Shown in pieces: positions 51,671 through 64,000 of a stretch of DNA of 64,000 nt (positions are counted from its first letter, which is position 1; every line of letters begins with the position of its first letter). This DNA comes from Atrichornis clamosus. Lineage: Eukaryota; Chordata; Aves; Passeriformes; Menuridae. The position numbers were made by a program, and so were the translations under genes. Location of the stretch: positions 124,001 through 188,000 of the forward strand of contig WBMZ01010917.1 in assembly GCA_013400975.1 (NCBI GenBank), read 5' to 3'. The notes beneath the pieces were generated by a model. That model made no database searches and had not been told where the DNA came from. It worked only from the letters and a program-made list of their open reading frames with translations.

Positions 51671-54600
51671 CTACACAGGCACCTTCTACCTCCTGCCCAG
51701 GCTGCAGCTCCCTCCTGGCCATGTTTCTTCTCTGCCCATTCCACATGTAATCTTGAAAACTTTTCTCTTCCAGGCATGTTTAGTTACTCTAAGGAAGGTA
51801 CAAGCTTCTCCCTTCTTGTTGCTTTTACCTGCCCAGGTTGTTGCATCCACAGCAAAAGGAAATCAGCTGGGTTGCCTTCTTGCTCCTCACCACAGCCTTT
51901 GAAAGGAAAGCACAGAAACAACATGTGAAACATATATAACTGATCTTGCTGAGTTTTTTTTCTGAACCCCTTCTCTTTTTTACAGCCCCCTCCACTCCAG
52001 TAGCTTTTATTTGCTCTAAAAATAGCATTTGTTTTTCAATTAAAATAAAATAATTTTTGAGCTAATATGTTAATTAAAACTAACCATGTTTGGGGATGAA
52101 TTACATGTCTCTGTGGGATAAAGGACACTCCAGTAGTACTAAAAAGGAAAGATGCAAAGTCATTGAGTATGAAAGTGCAAGCTTGATCTATATTGAAGTC
52201 TGCTTTAGTTCCACTTGCTTCTGTACAACTGCAGCAATTTACTGCACTTGACCTTTACCATGAGATTTAGAAAGGAAATGTTTGATATTCTACTCTATTT
52301 TCAAGAAGCCTATGAGGCAGATAAGTAATACTGCTGCCTTTTCCAGATTGTTCCCTGAATAATTTCTTTGATACAAAGTCAAAATTCAGAGACCTTCATT
52401 TCTTGCTCAATAATCTTTTAGGAGGTAAGAACCTGGCTTTAAACACAGTGAATCTTGACATCATAAGTTCATACATTCCTGTTTTCAAATTCTTCCTAAA
52501 AGTCCTTTAGAAGTTATACTGAGAATCAGCAGAAATTTATTTTTTAGGGAAAAGTCTATGAAACTTGTTAAAATAGGAGGAAATCTGCCCATCCTGGAGG
52601 TTAACATTCTGACTTGGTTTTCTCTGTAGTTTGTATGATTTGGGAATCAGTTATAATTTTCACATGAATTTACCTCTACAGGAGTCCCATCAAAAACCCA
52701 CTACAAAGTCTGCAGCAAAGAAATGGATCTTTTCTGCTCTGTTCACTGGCAAGCTGTACTGGCTATATAGGAACTCATCACAGGCTAATTTCCACTGATT
52801 ATTCTGCCACCCAGAATTCTTTCAATAATGGATGAGAAGGACATTGATTTAATTCTTTCCATGTTCATTTCACTCTCAAATTTCAATATGCATCTCTAGA
52901 TAGCTACATAGAGCATCCCAGCATTATTTCTGCCTTTTTAAAAGACAGAATTGGAATGGCATTTACGCTTCCCATTAAAGCCTTAAGCTCTGAGCTTTGC
53001 AGCATCATCCCTACATTAGAGCACTATAAAATATCTACACACTATCGATCCATAAATAATCAGAAGAAGTTCCTATACTGGAAACTGCTCTAGGAGAGTG
53101 CTGCAAAGCTGCACATCAATGTTTTAGGCAATGATTCAGAGCTAGGGTATGATGATGAACACTGAGGAGAAAGGACTGGTTTTTAGGAAGGAGGCTTTGA
53201 GGGTAGCATCCAGGTCTTTAGGAAGCTGAGCTCCATTCATGCAGTTAAGGATGTAATTCCAGAATCCAGTCTATGGTACTGGCCACTTTGTGTGGTCAAT
53301 ACTGATCTTACCCACAGAATAACATCTCTCATTATCTGTGAAGAGCACATGCCTTCTCTTTAGTCCTCCCACTCATTTCCTGTTGAGTGATATTTACTGA
53401 GTAAATCAAAAATGCATTTTATTCTCATTATAATTTTGGGTCTTGTCTTCCATTCCTTGCCTATTTTCTTACTGAGTTCATGAGGCAAAGAGCAACCAAC
53501 AGCAACCCAGGCAGTGGAGTTTCAGACTGGATTTTTTTGCACCTGTTAAAGGATGCTTAACTTTTGCATGCAAACATCTTTTAGAAAATGGTCTCCAAAA
53601 TGAAAATGAGACTTCACAACAGCAGGTGTCCTTGTGCCTCTGTATTATTGGGGTTTTTTTTTCCTGATGATAGAGAATTTTATGCAGTGTTCAGTACATG
53701 TTGTAATGTGGATACATAAACTCCCCACAGATAACAATGCTAGAGAGAGCAGCAGGGATCAAAAACCATGGCATATTTGTGTGCAGAAATTCTATAAATG
53801 GAAAAGTGCCATGAAAATGTAAGGCATGAATACATTGCAGCCTCCTCAGCTTTCAGAACTGTCAAAGGTCTCAGTAAATGTAATTACATTAGTCACATGC
53901 TTTCTTCATGCCATGTTAACAGAACAGAAGGAAGATAGAGAGTGACTGATAAAATCTTCATCCAGATTTAGTTCAGCCATTCACATGTGGAAAATAAATT
54001 GCATGCAGAAGTACTTTTTGCTGCTTTTGTGGTGAATTATCACAACAGTAAATATTCTAGACCATTATCTATCTGCTTCAATAACTGAAGAGATAAAGAC
54101 ACCCTTGCCTCCAGAAATTAAAATCAACTTATTACAAGATTATGGTAAATGAGCATTCATGTTCACACCTGTCTGCCTGGGTTAATGCCAAGGGATTTGA
54201 GAAAACAGAGAGTAGAGGGAAGATATCAGATTGCAGGGATTGCTGTTAAGTCTCTGCTTACTGGACAAAGGCTTGAAAAGTCATCAGGTAACATGCTGAA
54301 GAAAATTTCAGCACAAGGGTCACAGGATGCTTGTCTTCACTAAGGGAGAGGAGTGATGTGATGAATTAGATACAGGAAGACAAGGCAATGATATTACACA
54401 GGCTGCTTGATTCAGCTGCTGTTCACTCACCCATCAAAGCTGCATCAGGGTAGACAAGATTCTGTATGCTGGCCCACAGTAGCATCTCATTTTATATAGA
54501 TTTTTCTGGCTGCTGACTGTTTTTATCAACGTCTCTAGAACAACAACAAAAAAGAGCCAAGTCAGTAAGACTGCGTGCAAGTTATTGAAGAAGCTTAAAT

Positions 54601-56507
54601 CCTTTGGGTTAGCAGCAGTAGTTTCTATCCATTTTTTATGTAATGGCTGTGGAAACTGTCCATGAGCACCAGAAAGTGTTTTCAGAAAAGATTGCTTTTA
54701 CCTGGTTGACAGTCTTCTATTTACAGTTGGCAAATATTTCAGGTTCAGGTTTATGAGCACACTGTAGACTTTGGTATCACGACTTTAGCTCAAGCCAGTG
54801 ATAGCCACGCAGCAGGTTGTACGTGAGGCTTTTTGCTGGGAGGAGTAATAGAGGATGAAGCACTTACATTCACTTCAAAAATTCAAAGCTGCTAGCCACA
54901 AAACCCAATAATGCAGAAAAATATTGTGTAATGCCTCAGAAAGTCAAGCTTAATAATTTGGTTTGTCAATGAAAAACAAAAAATACAGAAGTAAGGTACC
55001 CAAAAGCTACAAGTTCTTTGATTCAATATATTCAAGTATAATGATGAGGAAATGGATCCCAAGCAGAAAGTCAACAGTCTGCATCTCAAATGGTGGGTTG
55101 TTGCTGACTCTAATCACTGATAAAGATCCAGCTATTTTTGTGTTCTGTCCTGTGGGATGCCTTATCCAGAGTACCGAAATACAGTTGAACATATCTGGAG
55201 AACAATGACATTACATTGCTGTGTTTTTCCTTGGATACAAAGCAGTACTACACTTGTGTGTCAGTCAAACTCCTAGGGGAAGAGAAAAAAAAAAATCGTG
55301 CCCTAAAACTTAAGAAATGCAGAAAAGATCTTTCTCAAAGCTAGGAGAAGAATAAGAATGTGAGTTTTCAACATTTCTCACTCAGAATTGCAAGGGTTTG
55401 CATGCTATCCTTAGGAGTGCCGGGAATATCTTTTCCCAAAGAGGTTAAGCTGCACCAGCAACTTCTGTCATTCAGATCAGTCCATCATTTACAGCATGGG
55501 AACAATCAGGTTAGATCTTGGACATGTTCCCTGCAGACTTATGCCTTGTACCCCAGGCAAGCACACACTGAGTGTCACTGACATCCCACAGGAGTCCAGA
55601 TCTGCCTGATGGATTACAAGACCCTTTTAGAATAGACAATAAGGGAAAATAAGGAAAAACATCAAGGTAGTATTCGGAATGTGTATCTTGCATGTGCCTT
55701 GCACTCTATCTAATGTGTCCACTTCTTTGGAAAACATTCTTTGGGCTATTTATTTGTGTTGAAATAACCCCAAATATAAAGGCATATTAACACTTGGTGG
55801 AAACATTTTTAGGGGTGGATAGATAAAGCTTGTGGGGATTTGCCAAGGCTAAGACAAAGTGCACCATAACCTGTAGTGTATCTTGGTGCTGGAGTCTATT
55901 CACGAACCAATGAGATGGGAATTTTTACCCTACTTCATTATCTCAGACTGACACACACACTTTGCCACTCAGTGTTTGCATTCATCAGGATTCATCCTCC
56001 CTTCCCTGCGGGGAGCTTGCTGTTGGCTTGGGGTATTTGGAAGGAAGTCATGTCAGTCTGCACTGAGCTGCTGCTCACATGTACACGCCTTGGACATTAC
56101 TGGTGAAGTCCCTGGGTGTCCCTCTGGGCTTGGTCTCATGCATCTGTCCCAACTCCAAGGCCTCCCTCCACTTTCAGGTCTTTTCTCCAGTCAGGATCTT
56201 CACCTTCTTCATTCCAGGCCCCAAATTTCTTCTCAAAAACACTTATTCTTTTCAGGTACAAAAGTCTTCACTTTCCAGACTGAGTGCCCTCAGTTTTCCC
56301 AGTCTGAATAGCCTAGGTACAGAACCACAGAAAGTGATCAGCCTCCTATCTGGTGGTCCTTTTTCGTATCCCTTTACTGATGGGAGGATTCAGGATGTGC
56401 CATTTCTGTTTAGAGCAGAACTTATGAAAATTTACAGCCTGCCTCTATTGTTGCAGCAAGCAGGCTTCTGCTTGAGAGTTCAGTTTGATTGCAGACATTT
56501 TCCACAA

Positions 56508-56552
56508 ACATGGAATCATGGAATGGTTTGGATAGGAAGTGACTAGAGCCAC
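56508..56552 (-). mobile_element. Very short CR1 tail
   Basis: The stretch catggaatcatggaatggtt then tggataggaagtgac is the terminal 45 bp of CR1 in minus orientation. Confidence 0.6.
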
Positions 56553-59274
56553 TAGATGAGAAATGTGGACACTTACGATATTTAAACAGCCTGAAACTGT
56601 TGTCTCCAGAAAGTATCGCTGGAGTCAGGTGTTACGATTTTGAAATTTCTGTCTATGGCTCAATAGTGAAGTGCTTCCAGTTCTACCCTCTCATCTCAAA
56701 GACTGCTTAAATTTGATTCTTCCTAAAGTCCATGAGAGGTCCTTCAAAAGCAAACAGCCATTACTCTTCTTAACTCCAGCATATTTTTATCCCTTTTCCT
56801 CTCTTTTTCTTGGAGACAAAAATTATGACAGTTACTATTTTTCCCCATGCTCTGCATTTTCAGCTATAGACCTGAGGTCTCTGGCCATAATTCACTCACT
56901 TGTTGCTAGAAGGTTGAGCCCAGAGTAGGTCCTGTCCTACATGCAGTTGGAGGGCAGAAAACTGAGGCAAAAGCAGAAATCTTTGCTGAATTTTGATTTT
57001 GATTATAAGTTCCTGTGTACAGAGCAGAGTAGCATCTCTTCAGTTTGTTATTTCCATGTATAGGAGTTTTGAAAAGCATTAATTAATAACAGTTTTCAAC
57101 TGTATTGTGTAAAAACTTTAGAATTTTTTTGACTGTCAGGTTGTCGTGGTGTTTGAGGATGAGACATTTCTGGCACAGAGTGGTTGGTCTCCCTGCCTTG
57201 TCCTCATTCTTCATTAACAACAGAGGCCAGATTGTTCAGTGTGAAAGTAAACATTTCAAAGTTCATAGCTCATAGCTGGTGAGTCACTCCCGAGCCAAGG
57301 GGAATGTCAATAAGAAGAGATGCACTCTGAGAGGTGATTAGTTTCTGTAGAGAGATTCAATGATTCATTATCAGGTCTTGCTGCATTTTAATTGCAAAGG
57401 TTAGAAAACTGTGTTTTGACCTAGGGATTAATAAGGAAAATAACACAATTTTGATGACTGGAATGTCTTAGCTAAAACTTTTACTAAGATCTGCTTGCAG
57501 CCATTAGCTGTGCATGACCTTCATGTCTTTTGTTTGTATCTGTGCACTGGTATTTAGAAGAGTTTTGTGCAGAGATTGCATTGGAAAGTGGTGGAAACAG
57601 ACCAGAACAGTGGCTTCTGACCTAAAAAAGTACTATCAATGTAGAATATGAAAAAAGTCAAGGTAACTAGGTGTGTGCAGGTGATGGGGAAGTACAAGCA
57701 GAAAAGGAACCAATACAGATCACATGGAAATCTCTGAAAGAGGCAAGCATTTGAGAAGCAGTCATGTGGGTCACACAAGGACAACCTAAGAGGAGGTCAG
57801 ATGGAATGAGTGGAGTTCCACTGGCAGAGCTGAGAGCAGATTGACTTTTCATTTATTTAGGCAAGAAAAGCCATTTTTTGTTTTTATCAGTAAAGGAGAA
57901 GAACAGAGAATAGGAGTCTCTCTCCTTGAGAAGTTAGTGAAAATATAGAGGAGAAAGAACTGTGTGTTGCTGGTTGAAGGAAAGTTTTTATTATCACAAC
58001 TGAGCTAGTAGAGCCAGATAGGGTTAAGATTATGCAAGACTTGCCCTCATTTCTGTTACTTGTAACTTTGCCAAACTTTAATTATCCTGGCTGAAATTTT
58101 TCTTGCTGGGTATGTGCCTAAAACTGAAGGGTGTATATGTGTCTCTGTGTATTTTACTATTTCAGTCATTCTGAAAACTGAGAACCAAAGAAAGAAATTT
58201 TTCCACGTGAAACAAAAGACACCACCCTTTTTGATATCCTCAAGATGCTCTAATGTACAGGGTAGCTGAAAGTCCATTTCTTGATAAAATTACTGCTAGA
58301 GGTATGTCTTTTGCCTGGCTGGCAACAGATATCTAAGTTTGTAAATCTTGGAAAAGATGGTAGAAGCAAAAAGCTCTCAAGACATGGGTGCTCTTAGGGA
58401 TTCTCCAGAAAGTTCGAGCACCCCCACAAACAGGGGTAGCACCTGCAACTCCCATACACTGAGCAGGACCTTCTCTTCATCGACTCTCTCAGAGGATTGT
58501 CACAGCACCCAAGGTCTTTCTGAGTGTCAACATCCACATGAGTTATGTGAAGGCTCATCCAAATGAGTGTTAACATGCACCGTAGGCTCCAGATAGACCT
58601 AGACGAGAGCAGAGGAGAGATGAAAAGTTCTCTAGGCTTGATTGACTCATTGGCCAAATCTCTGGTGACTTAAGGGAAGGTTGGACACCTACATGTAGAT
58701 ATCTATATGTAGGTACTTGAATCTGGAGTTCAATCCCATCCCTCCTATCCCTGGAAAACTGGAGATAAAGGGTGTTGACAGCAGAAGGTGTTGACAGAGA
58801 GTGAGTGCTGACAACAGAAAGCCTATGGCTTGTGTTCAGGGTTGCTTTTTGTGCAGGCACCGTGAAGAAAGAGAAGAGATTCTCGCTAAAGCCAAGAAAT
58901 CTGAGAGCAGAGTCCCAGGAGCCCAGATTCCAGGAGACATGAGACTGGAGTGGGTAGAAGAACCTGAGCAAAGAGTTGTGGAAAGACAGTTGGAGTGGGC
59001 AGGCAACAAAGGAAATTAAAATAGAGCCAGTAGCAGAGGACTGTTCTTATTGAAGGAAACTACTTTCTGGATAGGAGAATAGGAGCAGCTTTTTTAGCCC
59101 TTTTTTTTTTCCCCCACAAAGGATCCCCTTGTATAACATGCAAGAGAAACAAACTCCTAAACTTGAGAATATCTATGTCATAACCTCATTTCTTCGTAAA
59201 ATGAGGGACAGATGGGGGAGAAAATAACCTTTTAAACTATGGATTTCGTTAAAAACAAAACAGAAAAAAATCAT

Positions 59275-59297
59275 CAACAACAACAACAACAACAAAA
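59275..59297 (+). repeat. (CAA)n microsatellite
   Basis: About seven CAA units in an A-rich context. Confidence 0.93.
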
Positions 59298-61994
59298 ATT
59301 AAAATGTCTTTACCAAACCTCTTACACAGTCTCCACAACCACACAACACACGGTGATCCCAGCTGGCAATGATCTTGTGCAGGGTCTTGTACAGACAAAG
59401 TTCAGGTCAGAGGCTGGGAAATAATACAGCTCTGAGCAACTCTTCCACCTATCACTCCATCAGGTTTACACCCAGAGTAAATCTTTGGCCCATATACATT
59501 TATTTCTAAATCTTTTGAAATGAAATCAATTAATTTCATTAGCTAGCTGTTACAGCACATCAAGGCACAAGCAATTGTTTTGCTGAATTACAGTGAATCT
59601 TGTCTAGGATTTCTTCAAACTCTGTAGTGCTTACTCAAAACTTTACTTCAGATAGCTTTGCAAAACCCTTATATTTTAGTGTTTCAGACTGTGTTTCATT
59701 CTAAATGTAAGAAAGTTACTGAGAAGTGCTTCAGCTTGTGTTTTCAGACTTGTGTTGTCACATAGATGGATTTTATAATTAGTATTTTGCAATACCCGGG
59801 TGCCCTGGTCATGGATCAGGAACCCTCTTGCCTTAGCAGTTGTACAAAGACAGGCACAATCAACTCTCCGTCCTCGTGGATAGCATCCCTTCCCTCCCCT
59901 TTAATAGGATGTAGTTTTGTTGAAGTCAGGTCAAATTCTGTTGTCAGCTACCCCGGTGTATATCTAAAGCCACTTTGTTGTTATTTCAACAAAAACACAG
60001 AGTACAGAGCAAGGTTTTTACTTCGAACTGAATGCCCTTCATTGGTGTAAAATTGCCTCCTACAGCAGAAACCTGTCACTGAGCTCTGCTGCTAAATCCA
60101 CCAGGCGCTGACAGTCAGTGCACTAAATGCCAGCAGTGCCAACTGGCAGCCGAGTCCTTGGGTGGATTAAACCAAATATTACTGCTCTCTGTCCTTCTGC
60201 TTCGTGCTCTCCCCTGCATACCCAGGTCTTTCTGTTTACACATGTGGTTTTACCTGAGTGCTAGAGAGTTATGTTGTCTCTCTGTCAGGATGCTCAGCAT
60301 GGTTCAGACAGACCAGCCAGAGGTTCTGGTGCACTGGAGACATTTGTAAAATGCTCTGTATGTGACTTTCTGCCTCCCTTCCTCTTTCAAAACCTGATTG
60401 TGATGTTAGGCTGTTTTTCTGGTTCTGAAGGCTGAACCACCCAGTGATTATCCTCATTTGGATGCTCCTGCCTCTCTGGGTGTTCCCAGAGTCAAGTCCG
60501 TGGTGATGCTGCTGAATGGGTGTGTGCAGGTGTAAAAAGAGGTTGATTTCTGTGAAGGCTTTAGGTCTTCTTTACACCTGTGCTGTAGAAAAAAGGATGT
60601 TTCCTAGCAAGAATCTGGGGAGGGTGGTGAAATCTGCCCTGGTGTGTGCACAGCACTGGGCAGCCTCATCCTTCCTCCTTATGATCCTTTCACTGTAGAC
60701 CTTCAGTGGCAGAAAAATCTTCCTAGTAACACTTAGAGATGGTTTAAATACTTTAACATGTGAACAAAACCAAAGTTGACAGAAGTATTCTGAAGACTGA
60801 AAAATTATCTGTTTTATATGGCAACTTCCACTGAATGGTACTGGGGCCCGGATTTGTCACAAATAAAAGAACAATAATGATGCCAGGATTGTGATTTGCT
60901 TTTAATGGATGAATGAAGATTTTGGCATTGTATTGTGCATAACCAGTTTATGCAGAAAAAAAAGATCCAGTATTACACTGTATCTTCATTTCCTATCTTC
61001 AAGGCATCTATTCTGTAAGCATGCAGTTACACAACCTGTGGCTGAACTAGAGAGCATTAATGAGTTTATCAGTGCTACGCCAATCTGATGTCTCCAGACC
61101 TTCAGCAAATAGATCCAGCCATGTTTGTAGTAGCACTGAGCTGGAAAGACCAAGGAAGTTACTCCTCCATCTCTCCAACATGATGGTCTTCCAGAGCTTC
61201 CTGGGTACTGTCAAATGGAGTGTTTTAGCATTGATGAATCCTTGTGATTTTTCATGAGCTGTACCAGGTCTTCCAGAAGCAGCAGCAAAAACATTTTCCT
61301 GAAAAACCAGAACATGCATGAATATTCCACCCACACATGTGCTGTGTCTCTTTGCCATGCAAATAGAAAACTGAGGGCTCACGCCAGACATGGATCTCAC
61401 AGCAACATGAGAACGAATATTTGACACTTCTGAAAACTTATTATTTTTTTTCACATCCAAATGATTTTATCAAATATTATCCTGTGGATATATCAAGTTT
61501 TATTTACTTAGAACTGGTTTTAAGTACCATCAGCACTACAGCATGACCTCAGGCTATGTGTTCATCATAGCTCCTCCTTTTCCTATATAAAAGTAGTTTA
61601 AACATATACTGCACTGATTCAATAAGCCCTGTTGTGATTTCATATCTTTCAAATAAGTGGCAGCAAAATGGGTGAAGAACTACTTGATTTAGGCTTTTTC
61701 ATCAAACATTAAGACTTCTCAAGAGAATGTCCTACCTAGAACTGATATGTCTTGCACATATGTAGCATCTTGTAGTCTTGTTAATGGAAGTGAAAAGGGA
61801 ACAACAAAGCTCATGGCAGAGAACCAGGTGACTCAGCATCATGATGGACACTTTAACCTTACAGTTTCTGCTTGTCTGTTCTGCATCTTAACACAAATGA
61901 TCACCTCTGTGGAAAAGGTGACAGAGCAGGCAATGTCCTGAGCCCACTAAATGAAGCTGTCATCCATTTAAGCTCATGCTCCAGTATATCACCA

Positions 61995-62205
61995 CAGAAT
62001 CATGGAGAGGTTTGGGTTGGCAGAAGTGTAAAGATCACCTCGTTCCAACCCCCCTGCCATGGACAGGGACACCTTCCACTAGAGCATGTTGGTCAGAGCA
62101 CCATCCAACCTGGCACTGAAAAGTTCTGGGGATGGTACATCCACAGCTTCTCTGGGCAACCTCTTCCTGTGCTCCACCATTCTCAACTGACTTGAAGATG
62201 CCTGT
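61995..62205 (-). mobile_element. CR1 LINE 3' tail
   Basis: Minus-oriented: cagaatcatggagaggtttg, then gacagggacaccttccacta, then ggtacatccacagcttctct, then gggcaacctcttcctgtgct. Confidence 0.87.
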
Positions 62206-64000
62206 ATGAAGCACCTCAGTCTGCCACAATCTCTCCTCTCAGAGGCAGCTGGTGATCTAATCCTGTGCCTGGGCTGCACATAAACTGCAGAACAAAGAAA
62301 AGGGAATGAAGGAAACCAAGGAGCTGTTAACGTGATGGTACTGAGCTGGCTGGCATTCTCACCAGTAGCTTACAGACCCTGACAGCAATTTGCAACTGTT
62401 CATCAACATTTAAAGGTGAGACCTCAGCACAGAACATCTGAAGGTTTTCCTCCAGATACAGCAATTAGAGCATAATTAGAACCATTTACAGAGGAAGCAT
62501 ATACTGTTCTATCCATGGGAACATAGAGATGTCTCCTCCCTGTGCTACAGCTCAGCTGAATCCAACAGTGCAGGGGCTGGGTTTCACATTGTTATTTCTT
62601 TCCTATTTCTGACTAATTGTTTAAGGCCTCACTGCACAGAGAATCGTGTCTTGGGAGAATAGCAACACAAGAAAACTGTGAACATGAGATTGGCATCTCA
62701 GCCACTCCCATTGCCTGTTGCTGAGCCTTTCCCTTTGATCTGTCTTAATGGGGAAGAGGTAGAAAGTTTTCCACTTGTGCCAGCTTTATATCTTGTTAAA
62801 TCATTTGAGTTCACTGTTTCCTGTAAATATATACAATAAGAGTTCCCAAAGGAAATCCCATTAACAGTGTTAGCAGCTAAAACTGGAGGAGCTCTTTCAT
62901 CTCACCAAGTACAGCCTCCTAAAACTTCATTTTTCTCCTCTGAAGGTGGATTTTCACCCTGATCTCCTTCTTACATGGGTCATCAAATCTGAAGAAAACC
63001 TCTATGTTTTATATGTTGCTTTAGTCTTCCTAGTGAAGGAAATGGGGTTTTTACTAGTCCAAAACCTTCATCTTCAACCTGACAAGGTTTCTATACTTCC
63101 AGCTGTGGAAGACCAGAGATATTCCTGGTATTGGCTAAGAGGGTGAAAATCACCCTGTGTTTTCATTTGCACTATAAGCACTTGCTTGCTTGAGGGTATT
63201 TTTGATCCCACAAAATTCTGCTGATGACATTTGCTAAATCCTTTCGAGTGCTCAGCAATAAGAGCAGCTCCCTCAGCACCAAGAGTAGCCTGGGAATTTT
63301 GTTGGGTGCCTTTTGATAATTAAATGGCTTTCAGTGGAAAATTATCCTTTTTATCAAAGTTTTTCCTAATCTCAAATATAAGGCAAAAACTTTTTGGAAT
63401 ATATTTCAGGGCAGCCTGCAACAGATTTTTCTTACCCTTATCTAATTTTCACTTGAAAAATAGTCTCAGGTTTTTATTTTCCCTTCACTTCATCTTCCCT
63501 TCATTTAAACTGTGTCAGCTGAGTCTCTTTACACTTCTTCCCCATTTCATCCCTTGCAGGTCTTTTACCACCTGTGCTATGGATGCTGCTTTTTTTTCAA
63601 GCTATTTTAAAACTTCATTACTTCAATTTCTATGAGTCTGAGCAAAACACTGGCATGGCAGACATCATTAGCAAGATTAGATCAAAACTATCCTTTCATG
63701 AGGGGATGTTACAGACAGAAGTATTCAGCTCCCAACATTCTTCAAAACAGGTACCACTTGAACATCATAAGAGGAAGTTATATAAGATGGTTTCTTTCTC
63801 CAACATGTTGCTTTTTCAAATATATAGCCCTGCCAGGCATGCTAAACAACATGCACAGAACAGTATTGATTAGCATGTCATTAGTTTCACAAGCAGAGCC
63901 TGGGATTATGGGTATGCTGTGAGCTAGCCTGGAGATGCTAATGACAGCTGTGAGCAGAATTAAGATGAAGATGGGCCCTGCTCAAACCTCAGCTCTCAGC
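62206..64000. other. Intergenic to window end, no recognised gene
   Basis: Unique sequence with short chance reading frames. By mammalian synteny FAM135B would follow in this direction, but none of its coding sequence is recognised. Confidence 0.5.

Larger units (their letters stand above)
51671..61994. other. Intergenic, no recognised gene
   Basis: About 10 kb of unique, AT-rich sequence. It contains a short CR1 scrap at 56510 and a CAA microsatellite at 59275. No exon, RNA gene or CpG island is seen. Confidence 0.5.

Noticed and set aside
56079..56546. 155-codon plus-strand frame in the gene-poor region
   Set aside because: Composition is not protein-like and its end runs into a CR1 scrap. 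No supporting signals.
58801..59019. 72-codon charged frame (EEREEILAKAKK)
   Set aside because: Short, isolated, no splice sites or homologue recognised. Treated as chance.
49618..59297. The GTT and CAA microsatellites as a functional array such as CRISPR
   Set aside because: Simple trinucleotide repeats without spacers. CRISPR arrays are not expected in a vertebrate genome.

Overview
The window is vertebrate nuclear DNA from a bird. Passerine is the likeliest group, but that is an inference from repeat style. The evidence for a bird is abundant CR1 LINE copies with the ATTCTATGA-type 3' end, avian-type solo LTRs, and short introns. There are no bacterial operons, CRISPR arrays or tRNA-like genes.

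Region 1 (about 1-34,100) is the 3' end of one gene on the plus strand. I read it as COL22A1, the alpha-1 chain of type XXII collagen, a FACIT collagen of tissue junctions. Twenty-two coding exons can be placed with AG/GT borders, giving 546 codons and a TAA at 33,837-33,839. Exons 1-18 all begin with a whole glycine codon, and most are multiples of 9 bases (45, 54, 36, 72, 180). Exon 2 and the start of exon 3 encode a short non-collagenous break ([10 protein letters not shown], then a CSEC cysteine pair). Exon 19 and the start of exon 20 encode a leucine-rich, coiled-coil-like break. Exons 20-22 encode the last triple helix, the FACIT C-x4-C motif (CDPSQC) and a C-terminus ending in NVKGP.

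The introns hold CR1 fragments and three solo LTRs. One LTR is nested inside a CR1 and one has a perfect 6-bp target duplication. The 6.2-kb intron before exon 19 is the strangest. It contains a GC-rich island (about 26.6-28.6 kb) that reads like protein on the minus strand, with two diverged tandem modules about 595 bp apart. A possible first exon lies near 28.35 kb, and a row of four phased 13-bp motifs lies beyond it. This is the best candidate here for something undescribed.

Region 2 (about 34.1-64 kb) is gene-poor. Its only gene-like object is an intronless leucine-rich-repeat reading frame at 41,383-42,168, broken by one in-frame TAG. The rest is unique sequence with scattered CR1 copies, including an old diverged CR1 at 47.5-48.2 kb, and two trinucleotide microsatellites. 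By conserved synteny with mammals the next gene should be FAM135B, but none of its exons is recognised here.
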